Of a stretch of 64,000 nucleotides of DNA, positions 44,004 through 53,863 are shown piece after piece. Position 1 is the first letter of the stretch. The number at the start of each line of letters is the position of its first letter. The notes beneath the pieces were generated by a model, which had not been told where the DNA came from, made no database searches, and saw nothing but the letters and a program-made list of their open reading frames with translations. Source of the DNA: Bremerella cremea (GTDB taxonomy: Bacteria > Planctomycetota > Planctomycetia > Pirellulales > Pirellulaceae); contig NZ_QPEX01000045.1 in NCBI RefSeq assembly GCF_003335505.1, positions 186,001-250,000 of the forward strand, written 5' to 3'. A program made the translations under genes and the position numbers.

Positions 44004-44921
44004 GTGAAGTCATTTAAGGGAAACCGTAACGCATTCACTCTCGTCGAGTTGCTAGTGGTCATTGCGATCATTGGCGTTTTAATCGCGCTTTTGTTGCCTG
44101 CCGTACAGCAAGCCAGAGAAGCGGCCCGCCGTATGCAATGCTCGAATAACATGAAGCAAATCGGCTTGGCAATGCACAATTACCATGACACGTACAACAG
44201 CTTCCCTGCGGGGGCTTACGGCTGCTGTTGGGGAACCTGGCAGGTATCGATCTTGCCGTACATTGAGCAAAAAAACCTGTACGAGAACTACAACATCACC
44301 GACAAGTACGCAACTTCCGAATCTCGATACAGCGGCAGCGATAACACAGATGTCACGCGGGTTCGTCTGGATGCATTGACTTGCCCTAGCGATATCCCCA
44401 ACGCTCCCCTGAGTTCGATTACTTCGCACAACTATGCTGCGAACTACGGCAATACCGGCTATGCCCAACAAGCTGACCTGAACGGGGTTATCTTTGGAGG
44501 AGCTCCATTCGAGTATGTTAGTGGCGGCTCAAACGAATTTTATGGCTTTAAAGATGTCGTAGATGGTACATCGAACACGTTGCTAGTTGGCGAGGTCTTG
44601 CAAGGACAGAAGACTGATCTACGTGGCTTTTCGTGGTGGGGGGATGCCTCCAGCTTTACGGCTTACTTGGCCCCCAACTCTACCGAGCCAGACCGTATTT
44701 ATTCGTCCAGCTATTGCAACAATCTGCCACAGCTAAATCTGCCATGTGCTGTTTCTTCAACGGCCGCACCAACCATGTTCGCTTCGCGCAGCCGCCATCC
44801 AGGTGGTGTCCAAGTAACATTGTGTGATGGCTCGACTCGTTTTGTGGCGGAAACCATTCAAATCAACATCTGGCGTTCCCTTGCCACTACCCACGGAAAA
44901 GAAGTTATTTCCGACTTCTAA
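44004..44921 (+). CDS. DUF1559 prepilin-like protein
   Basis: A 305-residue protein with a type IV prepilin leader and methylation motif (NAFTLVELLVVIAIIGVLIA; cleavage before Phe). The conserved DUF1559 start (LLPAVQQAREAARRMQCSNN, MKQIGLAMHNYHDTYNSFP) and end (RHPGGVQVTLCDGSTRFVAE) follow. DUF1559 proteins are greatly expanded in planctomycetes and are thought to be surface or pseudopilin-like; their job is unknown. The start is GTG 44004 with AGGAG 8 bases ahead. The lipoprotein gene lies 85 bp upstream, and a terminator follows. Confidence 0.95.
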   Translation: MKSFKGNRNAFTLVELLVVIAIIGVLIALLLPAVQQAREAARRMQCSNNMKQIGLAMHNYHDTYNSFPAGAYGCCWGTWQVSILPYIEQKNLYENYNITDKYATSESRYSGSDNTDVTRVRLDALTCPSDIPNAPLSSITSHNYAANYGNTGYAQQADLNGVIFGGAPFEYVSGGSNEFYGFKDVVDGTSNTLLVGEVLQGQKTDLRGFSWWGDASSFTAYLAPNSTEPDRIYSSSYCNNLPQLNLPCAVSSTAAPTMFASRSRHPGGVQVTLCDGSTRFVAETIQINIWRSLATTHGKEVISDF

Positions 44922-44942
44922 TACAATCATCTAAGCAACGTT

Positions 44943-44998
44943 AGCCGACGTAGCGAGACGGAATGTTCCGAACCGTCTTTCGCTGCGTCGGCTTTTTT
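44943..44998 (+). terminator. Intrinsic terminator after the DUF1559 gene
   Basis: AGCCGACG and CGTCGGCT close a longer imperfect stem (AGCGAGACGG with CCGTCTTTCGCT), followed by six T residues. Confidence 0.9.
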
Positions 44999-45260
44999 AT
45001 TGAGACGACCTCGATGCTGCCTGGTCGTAAGCTTACAGCCGATGATTTTTCCCTTAACGCGATTCTATTCGGCTTCATTGGGTCTATCTGTAACGATTTT
45101 GTTGCCCTTTGAGCGACTTCCTCGATAATGGTAGAGGATGCGTCCGCCACGCTATTGGGGCTTTCTAGCGTATGACTTAATCTAGATAAGCTAGGGCGTG
45201 ATTCCTTTTTATCCCTATACGCACTCGTCCCACATCCTTTTCTCATTCCGGCATTAACCG
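44999..45260. other. Intergenic region before the exported esterase gene
   Basis: About 260 bp with no supported gene, hairpin or repeat. It should hold the promoter of the gene at 45261, but I see no clear motif. Confidence 0.4.
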
Positions 45261-47612
45261 ATGAAGCGTTTGACCTACTCGATCTTGGCCCTTGGTATCG
45301 CTTGGTTCTCTTTGCCAGGCATCGCGTCTGCCACGATTGTTGAACTGAAAAACGGTATGCGGCTGGAAGGTTCCGTCGGTCTGATCGCCAGTATGAGCGA
45401 CGACCCCCTGAAGACTCCCACCGCCGGAGCGGTTGACCTGCAATTGATTCTGCTGGTCGATAACGATCTAAAGCGGACTTTTGTCTCGAAGTACCAAGTC
45501 CAAGACTCGCAAGAAGCGGCCCCCATGTCCGTGGAACGGATCAAGATTAACCAGCGCGTCAGCGATTCTGGGCGCAACGTTCACGCCGTTGGCGAAAGCA
45601 TTCGAATTTCCCCATTCGACGAATTCGGACGACGCATTTACTCGATGCAGACCGCCCAAGGCCCGATTGATGTCATCCAAGGGATTACCGAGATCACGCC
45701 CGATTGGACGCGTGTGCAGGGGCTTATGGCCGAACGTAAATACGTCTGGGACATGCGGATTAAAACCAGCACAATCCCCCGCGACAAGTTAAGTGCCATC
45801 TTAATGCGACGCATCGATCCGAAAAACGCGTCACAGCGGCTGCAGATTGTTCGGCTCTATCTTCAGGCAAATCGCTATCGTGATGCGGCCGTCGAATTGC
45901 AATCGTTGTTAAAAGACTTTCCTGAACTTAAGGAACACAAGAAGCATCTCGACGAACTTTGGCAGTTGAGTGCCAATAACTTGATTGACGAAGTGGAGCT
46001 ACGCAAAGAAACCGGGCAGCACAACCTGGCCTATGGCATGCTCAATAAGTTCCCCAGCGATAACGTCGCCAGTAGCACGCTGCTCAAGGTCAGTTCAATG
46101 CTGACCGATTACCAAACCGCCTACGAGCGACGCGATAAGATGTTCGCCCTGCTCAAACAACATCGCGAAGAGTTCAACGATCCCGTCAAAAAGCCGCAAG
46201 TCGATGCGGCGATCGATGAGATCGAAAAAGAATTGAACATCAACAACATGGATCGTCTGGGGCCCTATTTGCGTCTCTCGGATGACCCCAAGTTAAATGG
46301 GGAAGAAAAGTTGTCGTTGGCAATCAGCGGCTGGATCTTGGGGCCCAACGATGCCACAGAAAACATGGCCGTTGCGCTAAGTGTGTTTGAATCGCGCGAT
46401 TTAGTTAGCGAGTATATCTCGAACAAGCTGGATGTCGATCGACGCGGAATTCTGGAAAAACTGCAAGGGATGGAAGGTGGAGCGCCTGCCTATGTTGCCA
46501 AGATCATGCAGTTCATGAAACCACCGCTTTGGAATGCCGAACCAGAAACGGCGTCAGAGATTCGTGGTTATTACCTGATGCGTGCCAAAGGGGTGCCAGG
46601 CCATTCCGATTTTTTCTATTACGTTCAGCTACCAGAAGGGTATGACCCTTACCGCAAGTATCCCACCATCGTCACGCTGCACGGGGCTGGCACGACGGCG
46701 GAACAGCAAATCGATTGGTGGGCCGGTTCCCATAGTGAAAAGGCTAAGATTCGGCTGGGTCAGGCCGCTCGAAACGGCTACATCGTTATCGCACCAATGT
46801 GGGCTGAAGAGCATCAGTACGAATACAACTACTCCGCATTCGAGCACGCCTCGGTCTTGTTCAGCTTACGCGATGCCATGCGACACTTCTCGATCGACAG
46901 CGACCGCGTCTTCTTGAGCGGTCACTCGATGGGTGGAGACGCCGCTTGGGATATCGGTTTGGCTCATCCCGATTTATGGGCTGGTGTGATCCCTATTGTG
47001 GCCAAGGCCGATAAATACGTCGCCCGCTACTGGGAGAACGCCCGCACCGTTCCACTTTACTTTGTGTGTGGCGAGTTGGATGGCAACAAACGCGAGGTGA
47101 ATGCCCGTGACTTCGATCGTTATCTGACCAAACCAAGATTCGATACCACTGTGGTCGAATATCGTGGCCGAGGTCACGAGCACTTCCAGGACGAGATTCA
47201 AGATCTCTTTACCTGGATGGGGCTGCACAAGCGGCAGTTCTTTCCCAAAGAGTTTGAAGTCGTATCGATGCGTCCCTGGGACAACTTCTTCTTCTGGCTC
47301 GAAGTTAGCGACTTTCCAGAACGCAGCCTAGTGCTTCCTTCGAATTACCCAGAACCGAAAAAAGCCCCGGTAACCATTCGCAGTAAAGTGCTAGATACCA
47401 ATGGAATTTACATCGATAGTGGCACCGGCAAAGCGAACGTCTATCTGACGCCAGACCTGGTGAACTTTGACGAGCGAATCACGATCACCTACAAGGGGAG
47501 AAATTACGGCAACGGGGTCGAGCCCTCGACCGAAGTAATGCTCGAAGATGGCAGAACCCGTGCCGATCGCTTGCATCCGTTCTGGGCGAAGGTAGATACG
47601 AACGACCGGTGA
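45261..47612 (+). CDS. Large exported protein with C-terminal alpha/beta-hydrolase (esterase) domain
   Basis: A 783-residue protein. A signal peptide (YSILALGIAWFSLPGIASA) leads to a long helical part (about 60-420; possible TPR-like repeats, VRLYLQANRYRDAAVELQSL). Then comes a PHB-depolymerase/feruloyl-esterase-like hydrolase: YPTIVTLHGAG, nucleophile elbow GHSMGG, Asp in FVCGELDGNK and His in RGRGHEHF. A beta-rich tail ends the protein. It would cleave an ester in the periplasm; the substrate is unknown. ATG 45261 has only a weak ribosome site but begins the signal peptide. It ends in a hairpin shared with the convergent ilvD. Confidence 0.87.
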   Translation: MKRLTYSILALGIAWFSLPGIASATIVELKNGMRLEGSVGLIASMSDDPLKTPTAGAVDLQLILLVDNDLKRTFVSKYQVQDSQEAAPMSVERIKINQRVSDSGRNVHAVGESIRISPFDEFGRRIYSMQTAQGPIDVIQGITEITPDWTRVQGLMAERKYVWDMRIKTSTIPRDKLSAILMRRIDPKNASQRLQIVRLYLQANRYRDAAVELQSLLKDFPELKEHKKHLDELWQLSANNLIDEVELRKETGQHNLAYGMLNKFPSDNVASSTLLKVSSMLTDYQTAYERRDKMFALLKQHREEFNDPVKKPQVDAAIDEIEKELNINNMDRLGPYLRLSDDPKLNGEEKLSLAISGWILGPNDATENMAVALSVFESRDLVSEYISNKLDVDRRGILEKLQGMEGGAPAYVAKIMQFMKPPLWNAEPETASEIRGYYLMRAKGVPGHSDFFYYVQLPEGYDPYRKYPTIVTLHGAGTTAEQQIDWWAGSHSEKAKIRLGQAARNGYIVIAPMWAEEHQYEYNYSAFEHASVLFSLRDAMRHFSIDSDRVFLSGHSMGGDAAWDIGLAHPDLWAGVIPIVAKADKYVARYWENARTVPLYFVCGELDGNKREVNARDFDRYLTKPRFDTTVVEYRGRGHEHFQDEIQDLFTWMGLHKRQFFPKEFEVVSMRPWDNFFFWLEVSDFPERSLVLPSNYPEPKKAPVTIRSKVLDTNGIYIDSGTGKANVYLTPDLVNFDERITITYKGRNYGNGVEPSTEVMLEDGRTRADRLHPFWAKVDTNDR

Positions 47613-47634
47613 TCGCTTCGGATACCGGTCGTTC
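47600..47634. terminator. Hairpin between the esterase gene and ilvD
   Basis: A perfect 11-bp stem (GAACGACCGGT/ACCGGTCGTTC) that includes the last codons and stop of the esterase gene. It has no T-run. As it lies between convergent genes it may still slow polymerase from both sides. Confidence 0.6.
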
Positions 47635-47660
47635 GCTAACCATGCTTAACAAGTGCCCGT

Positions 47661-49340
47661 TTATTCGTCGGTCACGCAGCCTTGCGAAGCACTCTTTACG
47701 TTCTTGATGTACTTGTAAAGCGTGCCTCGTTTCACCTTGAACGGCGGAGCGGTCCAGGCTTCTTTGCGGCGGGCCAGTTCTTCTTCCGAGACCTCAAGGT
47801 CAATCACCCGCTTATCAGCGTCGATCGTGATGATATCGCCATCCTGAGCCAAAGCGATCGGACCACCAACCTGGGCTTCGGGAGTCACGTGCCCAACAAT
47901 AAAACCGTGCGAACCACCAGAGAAGCGGCCATCGGTCAGAAGGGCAACATACGGCCCGAGTCCGGCTCCCATGATTGCCGAAGTGGGAGTCAACATCTCC
48001 GGCATTCCAGGACCACCTTTGGGCCCTTCGTAGCGGATGACAACGACGTCCCCCTTGACGATCTTCTTGTCTTCCAATGCGTGCAGCATGTCTTCTTCTG
48101 AATCGAAGACTTTAGCCGGTCCGCTAAACTGGAGACCTTCCTTGCCGGTGATCTTCGCAACCGCCCCTTCCGGAGCAAGGGTACCGAACAACATCTGCAA
48201 GTGACCGGTCTTCTTAATTGGGTTCGACAACGAATGCACGATGTCTTGCCCTTCAGTCAAATCAGGGACATCGGCACAATTCTCAGCCAAGGTCTTACCG
48301 GTGACGGTGAGGCAATCGCCGTTCATCAAGCCTTCCTTCAGCAGGTACTTCATCACGGCTGGAGTGCCACCGATCTTGTGAAGATCTTCTTGCACGTACT
48401 TACCACTCGGCTTGAAGTCGGCCAGCATCGGCACACGATCGCTCACGGCTTGGAAGTCTTGCAGAGTCAGGTCGATATCAACACTGCGGGCCATGGCAAT
48501 CAAGTGCAGCACAGCATTGGTCGACCCACCTAAGGCCATCACCACAACCATGGCGTTCTCGAACGCAGCGCGAGTCATAATGTCGCGTGGCTTGATGTCT
48601 TTTTCTAACAGATTGCGAATCGCAGCGCCTGCTCGATGGCATTCGTCGATCTTGCCGGAATCTTCCGCCGGAATGCTGGCAGAGAAGGGGAGGGCCATCC
48701 CCAACGCTTCGATAGCCGAAGCCATAGTATTTGCCGTGTACATACCACCACAAGCGCCGGCTCCGGGGCAAGACTTACGGACGATTTCCTTGCGTTCGTC
48801 TTCGGTAATCGTGCCGGCAAGGTACTGACCGTAACATTGAAAAGCGGAAACGACATCCAACTTTTCACCGTTGCGGAAACCAGGCTTGATCGTTCCGCCA
48901 TAGACCATCAGGGCCGGACGATTCAAGCGTCCCATCGCAATCAAACAGCCCGGCATGTTCTTATCGCAACCAGGAATCGCGACCAGGGCATCGTACCATT
49001 GACCTCCCATGATGGTTTCGATCGAGTCCGCAATCAGGTCGCGGGACTGCAGCGAGTAGCTCATCCCTTCGGTCCCCATCGAGATACCGTCACTCACCCC
49101 GATGGTATTGAAACGCATACCAACCATGTCGGCCCCGACCACGCCCTGCTTAACCTCGTCCCCCAACTTGTTGAGGTGCATATTGCAGGTGTTGCCCTCG
49201 TACCAAACGCTACAGATGCCAACCTGAGCCTTGTTCATGTCTTCAGAGGTCATTCCAGTTCCATACAACATGGCCTGGGATGCACCTTGGCTTTTCGGTT
49301 GAGTGACACGCGAACTGTACTTGTTCAGGGGCTGGGACAC
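47661..49340 (-). CDS. ilvD: Dihydroxy-acid dehydratase
   Basis: A 559-residue iron-sulfur enzyme for branched-chain amino acid synthesis; it makes the 2-keto acids of valine and isoleucine. The opening LNKYSSRVTQPKSQGASQAM is typical. The cluster ligands are in PGCDKNMPGC and KSCPGAGACGGMYTANTM, and the C-terminal GSHGFIVGHVTPEA and DGRFSGG motifs are present. I chose the GTG at 49340 (SQPLNKYSS) because AGGAA stands 7 bases ahead and the family begins there; the frame upstream to 49460 is not protein-like. No other ilv gene is near, as is common in this group. Confidence 0.95.
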   Translation of the reverse strand: MSQPLNKYSSRVTQPKSQGASQAMLYGTGMTSEDMNKAQVGICSVWYEGNTCNMHLNKLGDEVKQGVVGADMVGMRFNTIGVSDGISMGTEGMSYSLQSRDLIADSIETIMGGQWYDALVAIPGCDKNMPGCLIAMGRLNRPALMVYGGTIKPGFRNGEKLDVVSAFQCYGQYLAGTITEDERKEIVRKSCPGAGACGGMYTANTMASAIEALGMALPFSASIPAEDSGKIDECHRAGAAIRNLLEKDIKPRDIMTRAAFENAMVVVMALGGSTNAVLHLIAMARSVDIDLTLQDFQAVSDRVPMLADFKPSGKYVQEDLHKIGGTPAVMKYLLKEGLMNGDCLTVTGKTLAENCADVPDLTEGQDIVHSLSNPIKKTGHLQMLFGTLAPEGAVAKITGKEGLQFSGPAKVFDSEEDMLHALEDKKIVKGDVVVIRYEGPKGGPGMPEMLTPTSAIMGAGLGPYVALLTDGRFSGGSHGFIVGHVTPEAQVGGPIALAQDGDIITIDADKRVIDLEVSEEELARRKEAWTAPPFKVKRGTLYKYIKNVKSASQGCVTDE

Positions 49341-49573
49341 GCGAAAGTTCCTGCTAGTCAGTAGGGGGGCGGGCGCAAAGATCAACGAATCCATTATTCT
49401 AGCCAGACAACGCAATTGCTGCCAGGATCGGTGCTGATTGCGGAAAAACGGCCCTATCAATGGAATTACCGGCAGTTCTGGTCTGATCTGTCGCCTATCC
49501 TTGAGGTAAAATAGGACAAACCACCAACCCTACGGAATGATCCGCGCGCCCTGCCGGGGAGCCCACCGCCGAT

Positions 49574-50206
49574 ATGAAAATCAGTTTACTGTTGACGATA
49601 TGCCTGTTCACTTTAAGTATCCCGTCGCTTGCTGCGGCCGAGAACGATGACTTACTGTTCGATGGTAACTCGTTCGCCGGATGGGAAGGCAACCTGGACT
49701 GGTTCCGAGTCGAGAAAGAATCGGTCGTCGCAGGTCGCCTCGATCAAGAGATCCCGCGTAACGAATTCCTTTGTACCGAGCAGGAATTCGCCGATTTCGA
49801 ATTAACGTTGGAAGCCAAGTTGGTTGGCGATGGGAAGAACGCCGGCATTCAGTTTCGCAGCAAACGCATTCCTGATCACCATGAAGTGATTGGTTATCAG
49901 TGCGACATGGGCTGGGCAGGCGATAAACCGATCTGGGGATCGCTGTACGACGAATCACGACGGCGCACCTTCCTGGCAGAAGGCAACGCCGATAAGGTAA
50001 GAGAAGTCCTGAAAAAGAGAGACTTCATCCCCTTAAAAATCCGCGCCCAAGGCAAGCACATTCAGATTTGGGTCGACGAAGTGAAAACGGTGGACTATCA
50101 CGAAGAAAACGACAACATTCCTCAGTCGGGAATCATCGGCCTTCAGATTCATGCCGGTCCGAAGTGCGAAGCCTGGTACCGAAACATTCGTTTGAAGAAG
50201 CTATAA
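49574..50206 (+). CDS. DUF1080 (3-keto-disaccharide hydrolase-like) exported protein
   Basis: A 210-residue exported protein with a signal peptide (ISLLLTICLFTLSIPSLAAA) and one DUF1080 jelly-roll domain: LLFDGNSFAGWEG, FADFELTLEAKLVGDGKNAG, IQFRSKRIPDHHEVIGYQ, QSGIIGLQIHAGP. These domains bind or cleave sugars in the periplasm, and the family is abundant in planctomycetes, often near Gfo/Idh/MocA proteins. The start at ATG 49574 begins the signal. The HAD gene follows after 27 bp, probably on the same transcript. Confidence 0.9.
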   Translation: MKISLLLTICLFTLSIPSLAAAENDDLLFDGNSFAGWEGNLDWFRVEKESVVAGRLDQEIPRNEFLCTEQEFADFELTLEAKLVGDGKNAGIQFRSKRIPDHHEVIGYQCDMGWAGDKPIWGSLYDESRRRTFLAEGNADKVREVLKKRDFIPLKIRAQGKHIQIWVDEVKTVDYHEENDNIPQSGIIGLQIHAGPKCEAWYRNIRLKKL

Positions 50207-50233
50207 ACTGCGAAACGGAAACACGCAGCGCCG

Positions 50234-50854
50234 ATGAGCTCTCGAATCAAGTTCTTCTATTTCGATCTGGGCAAAGTCCTGCTCGACTTTGATCACGATA
50301 TTGCCTGCCGGCAACTGGCCAATATCTTAGGCACCACGCCAGAGATCATCCGGCAAGATGTCTTCCACTCGGGCGAACAGTGGAAGTACGAACGGGGCGA
50401 AATTACGACGCTCGATCTGCACAACTGGCTATGCAGCCGCTACGAAGTGGAAGCGAAACTGGAAGATATCGTTCATGCCGCTTCAAGTATCTTTCATCCG
50501 ATGCCAGATACCATTGAACTCGCCGAACAACTTCATGCAGCCGGACACCCTCTGGGCATTTTATCGAATACTTGTGATTGCCATTGGGAATATTGCCTGG
50601 GCAAGCCTTTTCCATTTCTGACGAAGCTGTTTCCCGTTCACGCTTTAAGTTTCCGTCTGGGCTTTATGAAGCCAGACCTGGCGATCTATCGGAAAGCCGC
50701 AGAGTTGTGTGAAGTCCCTCCCGAAAATATTTTCTTTGTGGACGACCGCCAGGAAAATATCGATGGTGCGGCCAATGCCGGTTATGACGCTGTTTTATTC
50801 CAATCTGCAGCCCAACTGCGGCAGGAATTGAATTCTCGCGGCGTCCGATTCTAA
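50234..50854 (+). CDS. HAD-superfamily hydrolase (subfamily IA)
   Basis: A 206-residue cytoplasmic phosphatase. The nucleophile is in FYFDLGKVLLDFDHD, motif II in LGILSNTCDCHW, the Lys in LGFMKPDLAIYRKA, and the acidic motif III in ENIFFVDDRQENIDGAANAG. The pattern (FDLGKVLLDFD, MKPD) is of the epoxide-hydrolase N-terminal-like, YihX-type group that hydrolyses hexose phosphates. It lies 27 bp after the DUF1080 gene. Confidence 0.88.
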   Translation: MSSRIKFFYFDLGKVLLDFDHDIACRQLANILGTTPEIIRQDVFHSGEQWKYERGEITTLDLHNWLCSRYEVEAKLEDIVHAASSIFHPMPDTIELAEQLHAAGHPLGILSNTCDCHWEYCLGKPFPFLTKLFPVHALSFRLGFMKPDLAIYRKAAELCEVPPENIFFVDDRQENIDGAANAGYDAVLFQSAAQLRQELNSRGVRF

Positions 50855-51000
50855 CGAAACCCAACTTTCCGGGAGATTTTGTCTTTCCCCCCATCGAAAG
50901 GTTCTTGCTTTAGAGCTGCGCTAGTTTGCCCTGCTTTGAATTCGAGCTAGTCTTGCCCAGGTTCTTGGTATTAATGGAACTCAAAAATGGGGGCTGATCC

Positions 51001-51474
51001 ATGACATCAAATTCATCAGATTCGCAACGGCTAGTTTTACACGTTGATGATGATGAAAACTTTCTGAAGCTGACAAAGCATCGCCTGGCGAACGAAGGCT
51101 ACACGGTCGATTCGCTTAGTCGCCCAGAACATGCGCTTAAATACTTGCTCAACTCGAACTGTCGGGTGTGCATTCTCGATATTGACATGCCACGTCTCAA
51201 TGGGCTTGAGTTGCTTCAAGAGATCAAATCGTATGACGGTGGCATCCAAGTCATCATGGTGACCGGACTTGTTTCGCAGATGACGGTCCTAGAGTCGCTT
51301 CGTGGTGGAGCGGAAGCTTGTTTCTTTAAGCCGATGCCTAATTTCGGCCCCTTATTGGAAGCGTTGGGCGCCACTTTCGTCAAAGTCGATCGGTGGTGGC
51401 ATTGTCTCCATGACTTGAAGAATCGCAGACAAACGGAACTAGGTGATGCTCACTCAACTCTCACTCAGTTCTAG
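51001..51474 (+). CDS. Response regulator with receiver domain
   Basis: A 157-residue protein with a complete receiver: DDD at 16-18 (LHVDDDENFLK), phosphoacceptor Asp60 (VCILDIDMPRLNG), Thr in VTGLVSQ and Lys in CFFKPMPN. The last 35 residues are not a known output domain. It precedes a CheA-type kinase gene by 37 bp and is its likely substrate. GGGGG stands ahead of the ATG. Confidence 0.92.
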   Translation: MTSNSSDSQRLVLHVDDDENFLKLTKHRLANEGYTVDSLSRPEHALKYLLNSNCRVCILDIDMPRLNGLELLQEIKSYDGGIQVIMVTGLVSQMTVLESLRGGAEACFFKPMPNFGPLLEALGATFVKVDRWWHCLHDLKNRRQTELGDAHSTLTQF

Positions 51475-51511
51475 AAATCCTAGAAGTGAATGCTTCGAAA
51501 GCGGAATCTAA

Positions 51512-53701
51512 ATGAATACCATTGATCACACCGACGAACTCCTGCTGGCCTTCATTGATGAATCCATTCACTCAATCCATGGACTTGCAGATCAGATCAC
51601 GGCTTTCCTGCAAGAACCATCGAATGCAGATTCTATCAATGGCGTTTTTCGAACGGTTCACTCGATCAAAGGGAATGCTGGTTTTTTTGGGTTGTCGGTA
51701 ATAAAACAATTCGCCCATGCCGTAGAAAACACGCTCGACGACATTCGCAACCAAAAGCTCGTCCTCACCGAGGAATTGAATCGCGTTTTAATCGAAGCCT
51801 TCGATAAACTGAACACGCTTCTCGAACAGGTAGAACGAGGCTCCCAGCAAAACGAACTCTCGGCTGATGAAATCAAACTTCTCGAGCGCATCTCGGAACT
51901 AGCCGCCCAGGCAAACAATGGGCTTTCAGACGAACATGCATTGCTTCAAGACCTCAGAGAACTAGCCGAAGAAATGAATGCGGCTGGTTTTCCCGAGTCG
52001 CTGCGTTGGTCTGAAAAGCTTGCCGCTTTAGTGTGCAGTTCCTCGGAAGAGCCCCAAGAGGGTTCCTCTGGCGCCGAAATAGTTCCTTCCCCTAACGATG
52101 TCCTCGCGAAAGAGTTCATGATAGATGGGGAGGATGTCTCGAAATTTATTCATGAAGTGGCCACTGCCTTCCTCTGGCCTTCGAATGGCAAATGGGAAGA
52201 TAGCCACTCAAGCACCGTCATGGACCGAATGTCTGATCTCTCAATGATCTGCCGGATAAAGAGCAGTGATGAGGATCACCGAAAAGTCGAGGCGGCGATC
52301 AAAGATTTTAAAACGTTGTACGAAAGCCCAATCGGTGTCGACCAAGGTCTAATTTCTGTGATCTGGGACCAATTGGCGATCATCATCGCTCGCTTCCACC
52401 CAGAAATAACCCCGCCGGTGGCCGAACCCCTGGCTTCTGCGGTGAAAACAGCACCTGTCCCGGAAGCCACACCAGCAGAAACCTCTCACCCCAACCCTAA
52501 ACGTTCGCGTTCAATTCGGGTAAACGAAAATCATCTCGATCGATTCCTCGACGACGTCTCAGGCCTGTTCATCACTTGCGAACGCTTGAAAGACGTACAA
52601 ACCCGCATGGTCGAAGCAGAATCGATTGCGGAATTGGTAGAAGAACTCCGTCAGATCAATGTAACCTTCTCGACTCAAGCCAACGAATTACAAAAGAGCG
52701 TTATTTCCCTCCGCAAGGTTCCCATTGGCTCTTTGCTTTCAAAGTTCCCTCCGATGGCCCGCAAGTTGGCCACCGATCTGAAAAAGAAGATCGACGTGCA
52801 TATCGAAGGGGATGAGGTGGAAGTCGACAAGTCTCTGATCGAAGACCTCGATTCGCCACTAACGCACATGATTCGAAACGTAGCCGACCATGCGATCGAG
52901 AAGCCAGAAGACCGTCTTGCTCGTGGTGTCAACGAGTCTGGCAACCTATGGATCAAAGCCGAAACAACACGCACTCACGTCGTGATTACCATTCGAGATG
53001 ACGGACGAGGCATCGACGCGGCTCGTATTCGCCAAAAGGCCCTCGAAAAACAAATCATGCCCGTCGAGCAGATCCAGGCCATGTCCGACGCGGAAGTCAT
53101 CGACCTGATCTTCCACCCAGGTTTCTCCACTGCGGAACAAATTACGGATGTCTCGGGTCGTGGTGTCGGCATGGATGTCGTGCGGACGACGATTCGGGAT
53201 CATGACGGAGACGTACAAGTTACTTCCGTCGTCAACCAAGGCACGACTTTCACCATCGAAATCCCGATTCGCCAAGCAGTTCTCGTGATCGACGGCCTAC
53301 TGGTTGGGGCCAAGCACGAACAATTTGTGCTCCCGTTCGAGAACATTCGCGAAGTGCTGGAAGTCGATATCAACGAAATCAAGACTTGCCATGGCTTGCC
53401 CATGACCGTTATTCGTGGCCAAACGGTCTCGGTGCTCTCGTTGGCAGAACAGATGGAACTATCCCGGGAAAACAACTTCGAGTCCAAAAATCGCCATCCA
53501 GCCGTGTTGGTTGCCAGCAAAAAAGGATTGGCTTGCTTGCTCGTCGACAAAGTGATCGGCAAACGCAAAGTCGTCGTCAACGACATGCAAAACGTGCTCG
53601 AGAATTGTCGCCGGATCGGTGGTGTGGCCCAAATGGGCGGCGGTCGTTTGGCATTGGTCGTTAGTGTGCCAGAAATCGTTAAGACCATGTGCGAGGTCTA
53701 G
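51512..53701 (+). CDS. CheA-type chemotaxis histidine kinase
   Basis: A 729-residue kinase with an HPt domain (phosphoacceptor His50 in RTVHSIKGNAGFFG), a long linker with Pro-rich stretch (about 300-335), a dimerisation region, a CheA-type ATP-binding domain (HMIRNVADHAIEKPEDRLA, DDGRGIDAARI, VSGRGVGMDVVRT) and a C-terminal CheW-like domain (FVLPFENIREVLEV, LVDKVIGKRKVVVND). The linker holds no clear CheY-binding domain. No cheW, cheB or cheR is near, so it may serve a non-flagellar pathway. Its TAG stop is the first triplet of the palindromic element that follows. Confidence 0.92.
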   Translation: MNTIDHTDELLLAFIDESIHSIHGLADQITAFLQEPSNADSINGVFRTVHSIKGNAGFFGLSVIKQFAHAVENTLDDIRNQKLVLTEELNRVLIEAFDKLNTLLEQVERGSQQNELSADEIKLLERISELAAQANNGLSDEHALLQDLRELAEEMNAAGFPESLRWSEKLAALVCSSSEEPQEGSSGAEIVPSPNDVLAKEFMIDGEDVSKFIHEVATAFLWPSNGKWEDSHSSTVMDRMSDLSMICRIKSSDEDHRKVEAAIKDFKTLYESPIGVDQGLISVIWDQLAIIIARFHPEITPPVAEPLASAVKTAPVPEATPAETSHPNPKRSRSIRVNENHLDRFLDDVSGLFITCERLKDVQTRMVEAESIAELVEELRQINVTFSTQANELQKSVISLRKVPIGSLLSKFPPMARKLATDLKKKIDVHIEGDEVEVDKSLIEDLDSPLTHMIRNVADHAIEKPEDRLARGVNESGNLWIKAETTRTHVVITIRDDGRGIDAARIRQKALEKQIMPVEQIQAMSDAEVIDLIFHPGFSTAEQITDVSGRGVGMDVVRTTIRDHDGDVQVTSVVNQGTTFTIEIPIRQAVLVIDGLLVGAKHEQFVLPFENIREVLEVDINEIKTCHGLPMTVIRGQTVSVLSLAEQMELSRENNFESKNRHPAVLVASKKGLACLLVDKVIGKRKVVVNDMQNVLENCRRIGGVAQMGGGRLALVVSVPEIVKTMCEV

Positions 53702-53863
53702 CAGTCTGTTGATTTTCTGCTTTGTGAGCAAGTTATTGAGTTTAGAGCGAGTGCAAGGCATGAAGCCGCAGGCATATCCACTCGATATGTCGAGGAATTC
53801 ACAACGCCGCAATCGATCCAATCTCAATAACGTAGCCGATCTGAGAAATCCAACAGGCTACTA
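53699..53863. mobile_element. 165-bp palindromic MITE-like element
   Basis: The two ends are inverted copies (TAGCAGTCTGTTGATTTTCT and, on the other strand, TAGTAGCCTGTTGGATTTCT; 16 of 20 match). The inner parts also pair over much of the length (GTTATTGAG appears in both halves; CATAT/ATATG closes the centre). The left end forms the TAG stop of the CheA gene. The right end forms the TAG stop of the convergent PAS kinase. There is no open frame inside. The whole RNA could fold as one long hairpin. Confidence 0.65.

Noticed and set aside
48636..49364. 242-codon plus-strand frame opposite ilvD
   Set aside because: ilvD is unambiguous on the other strand.
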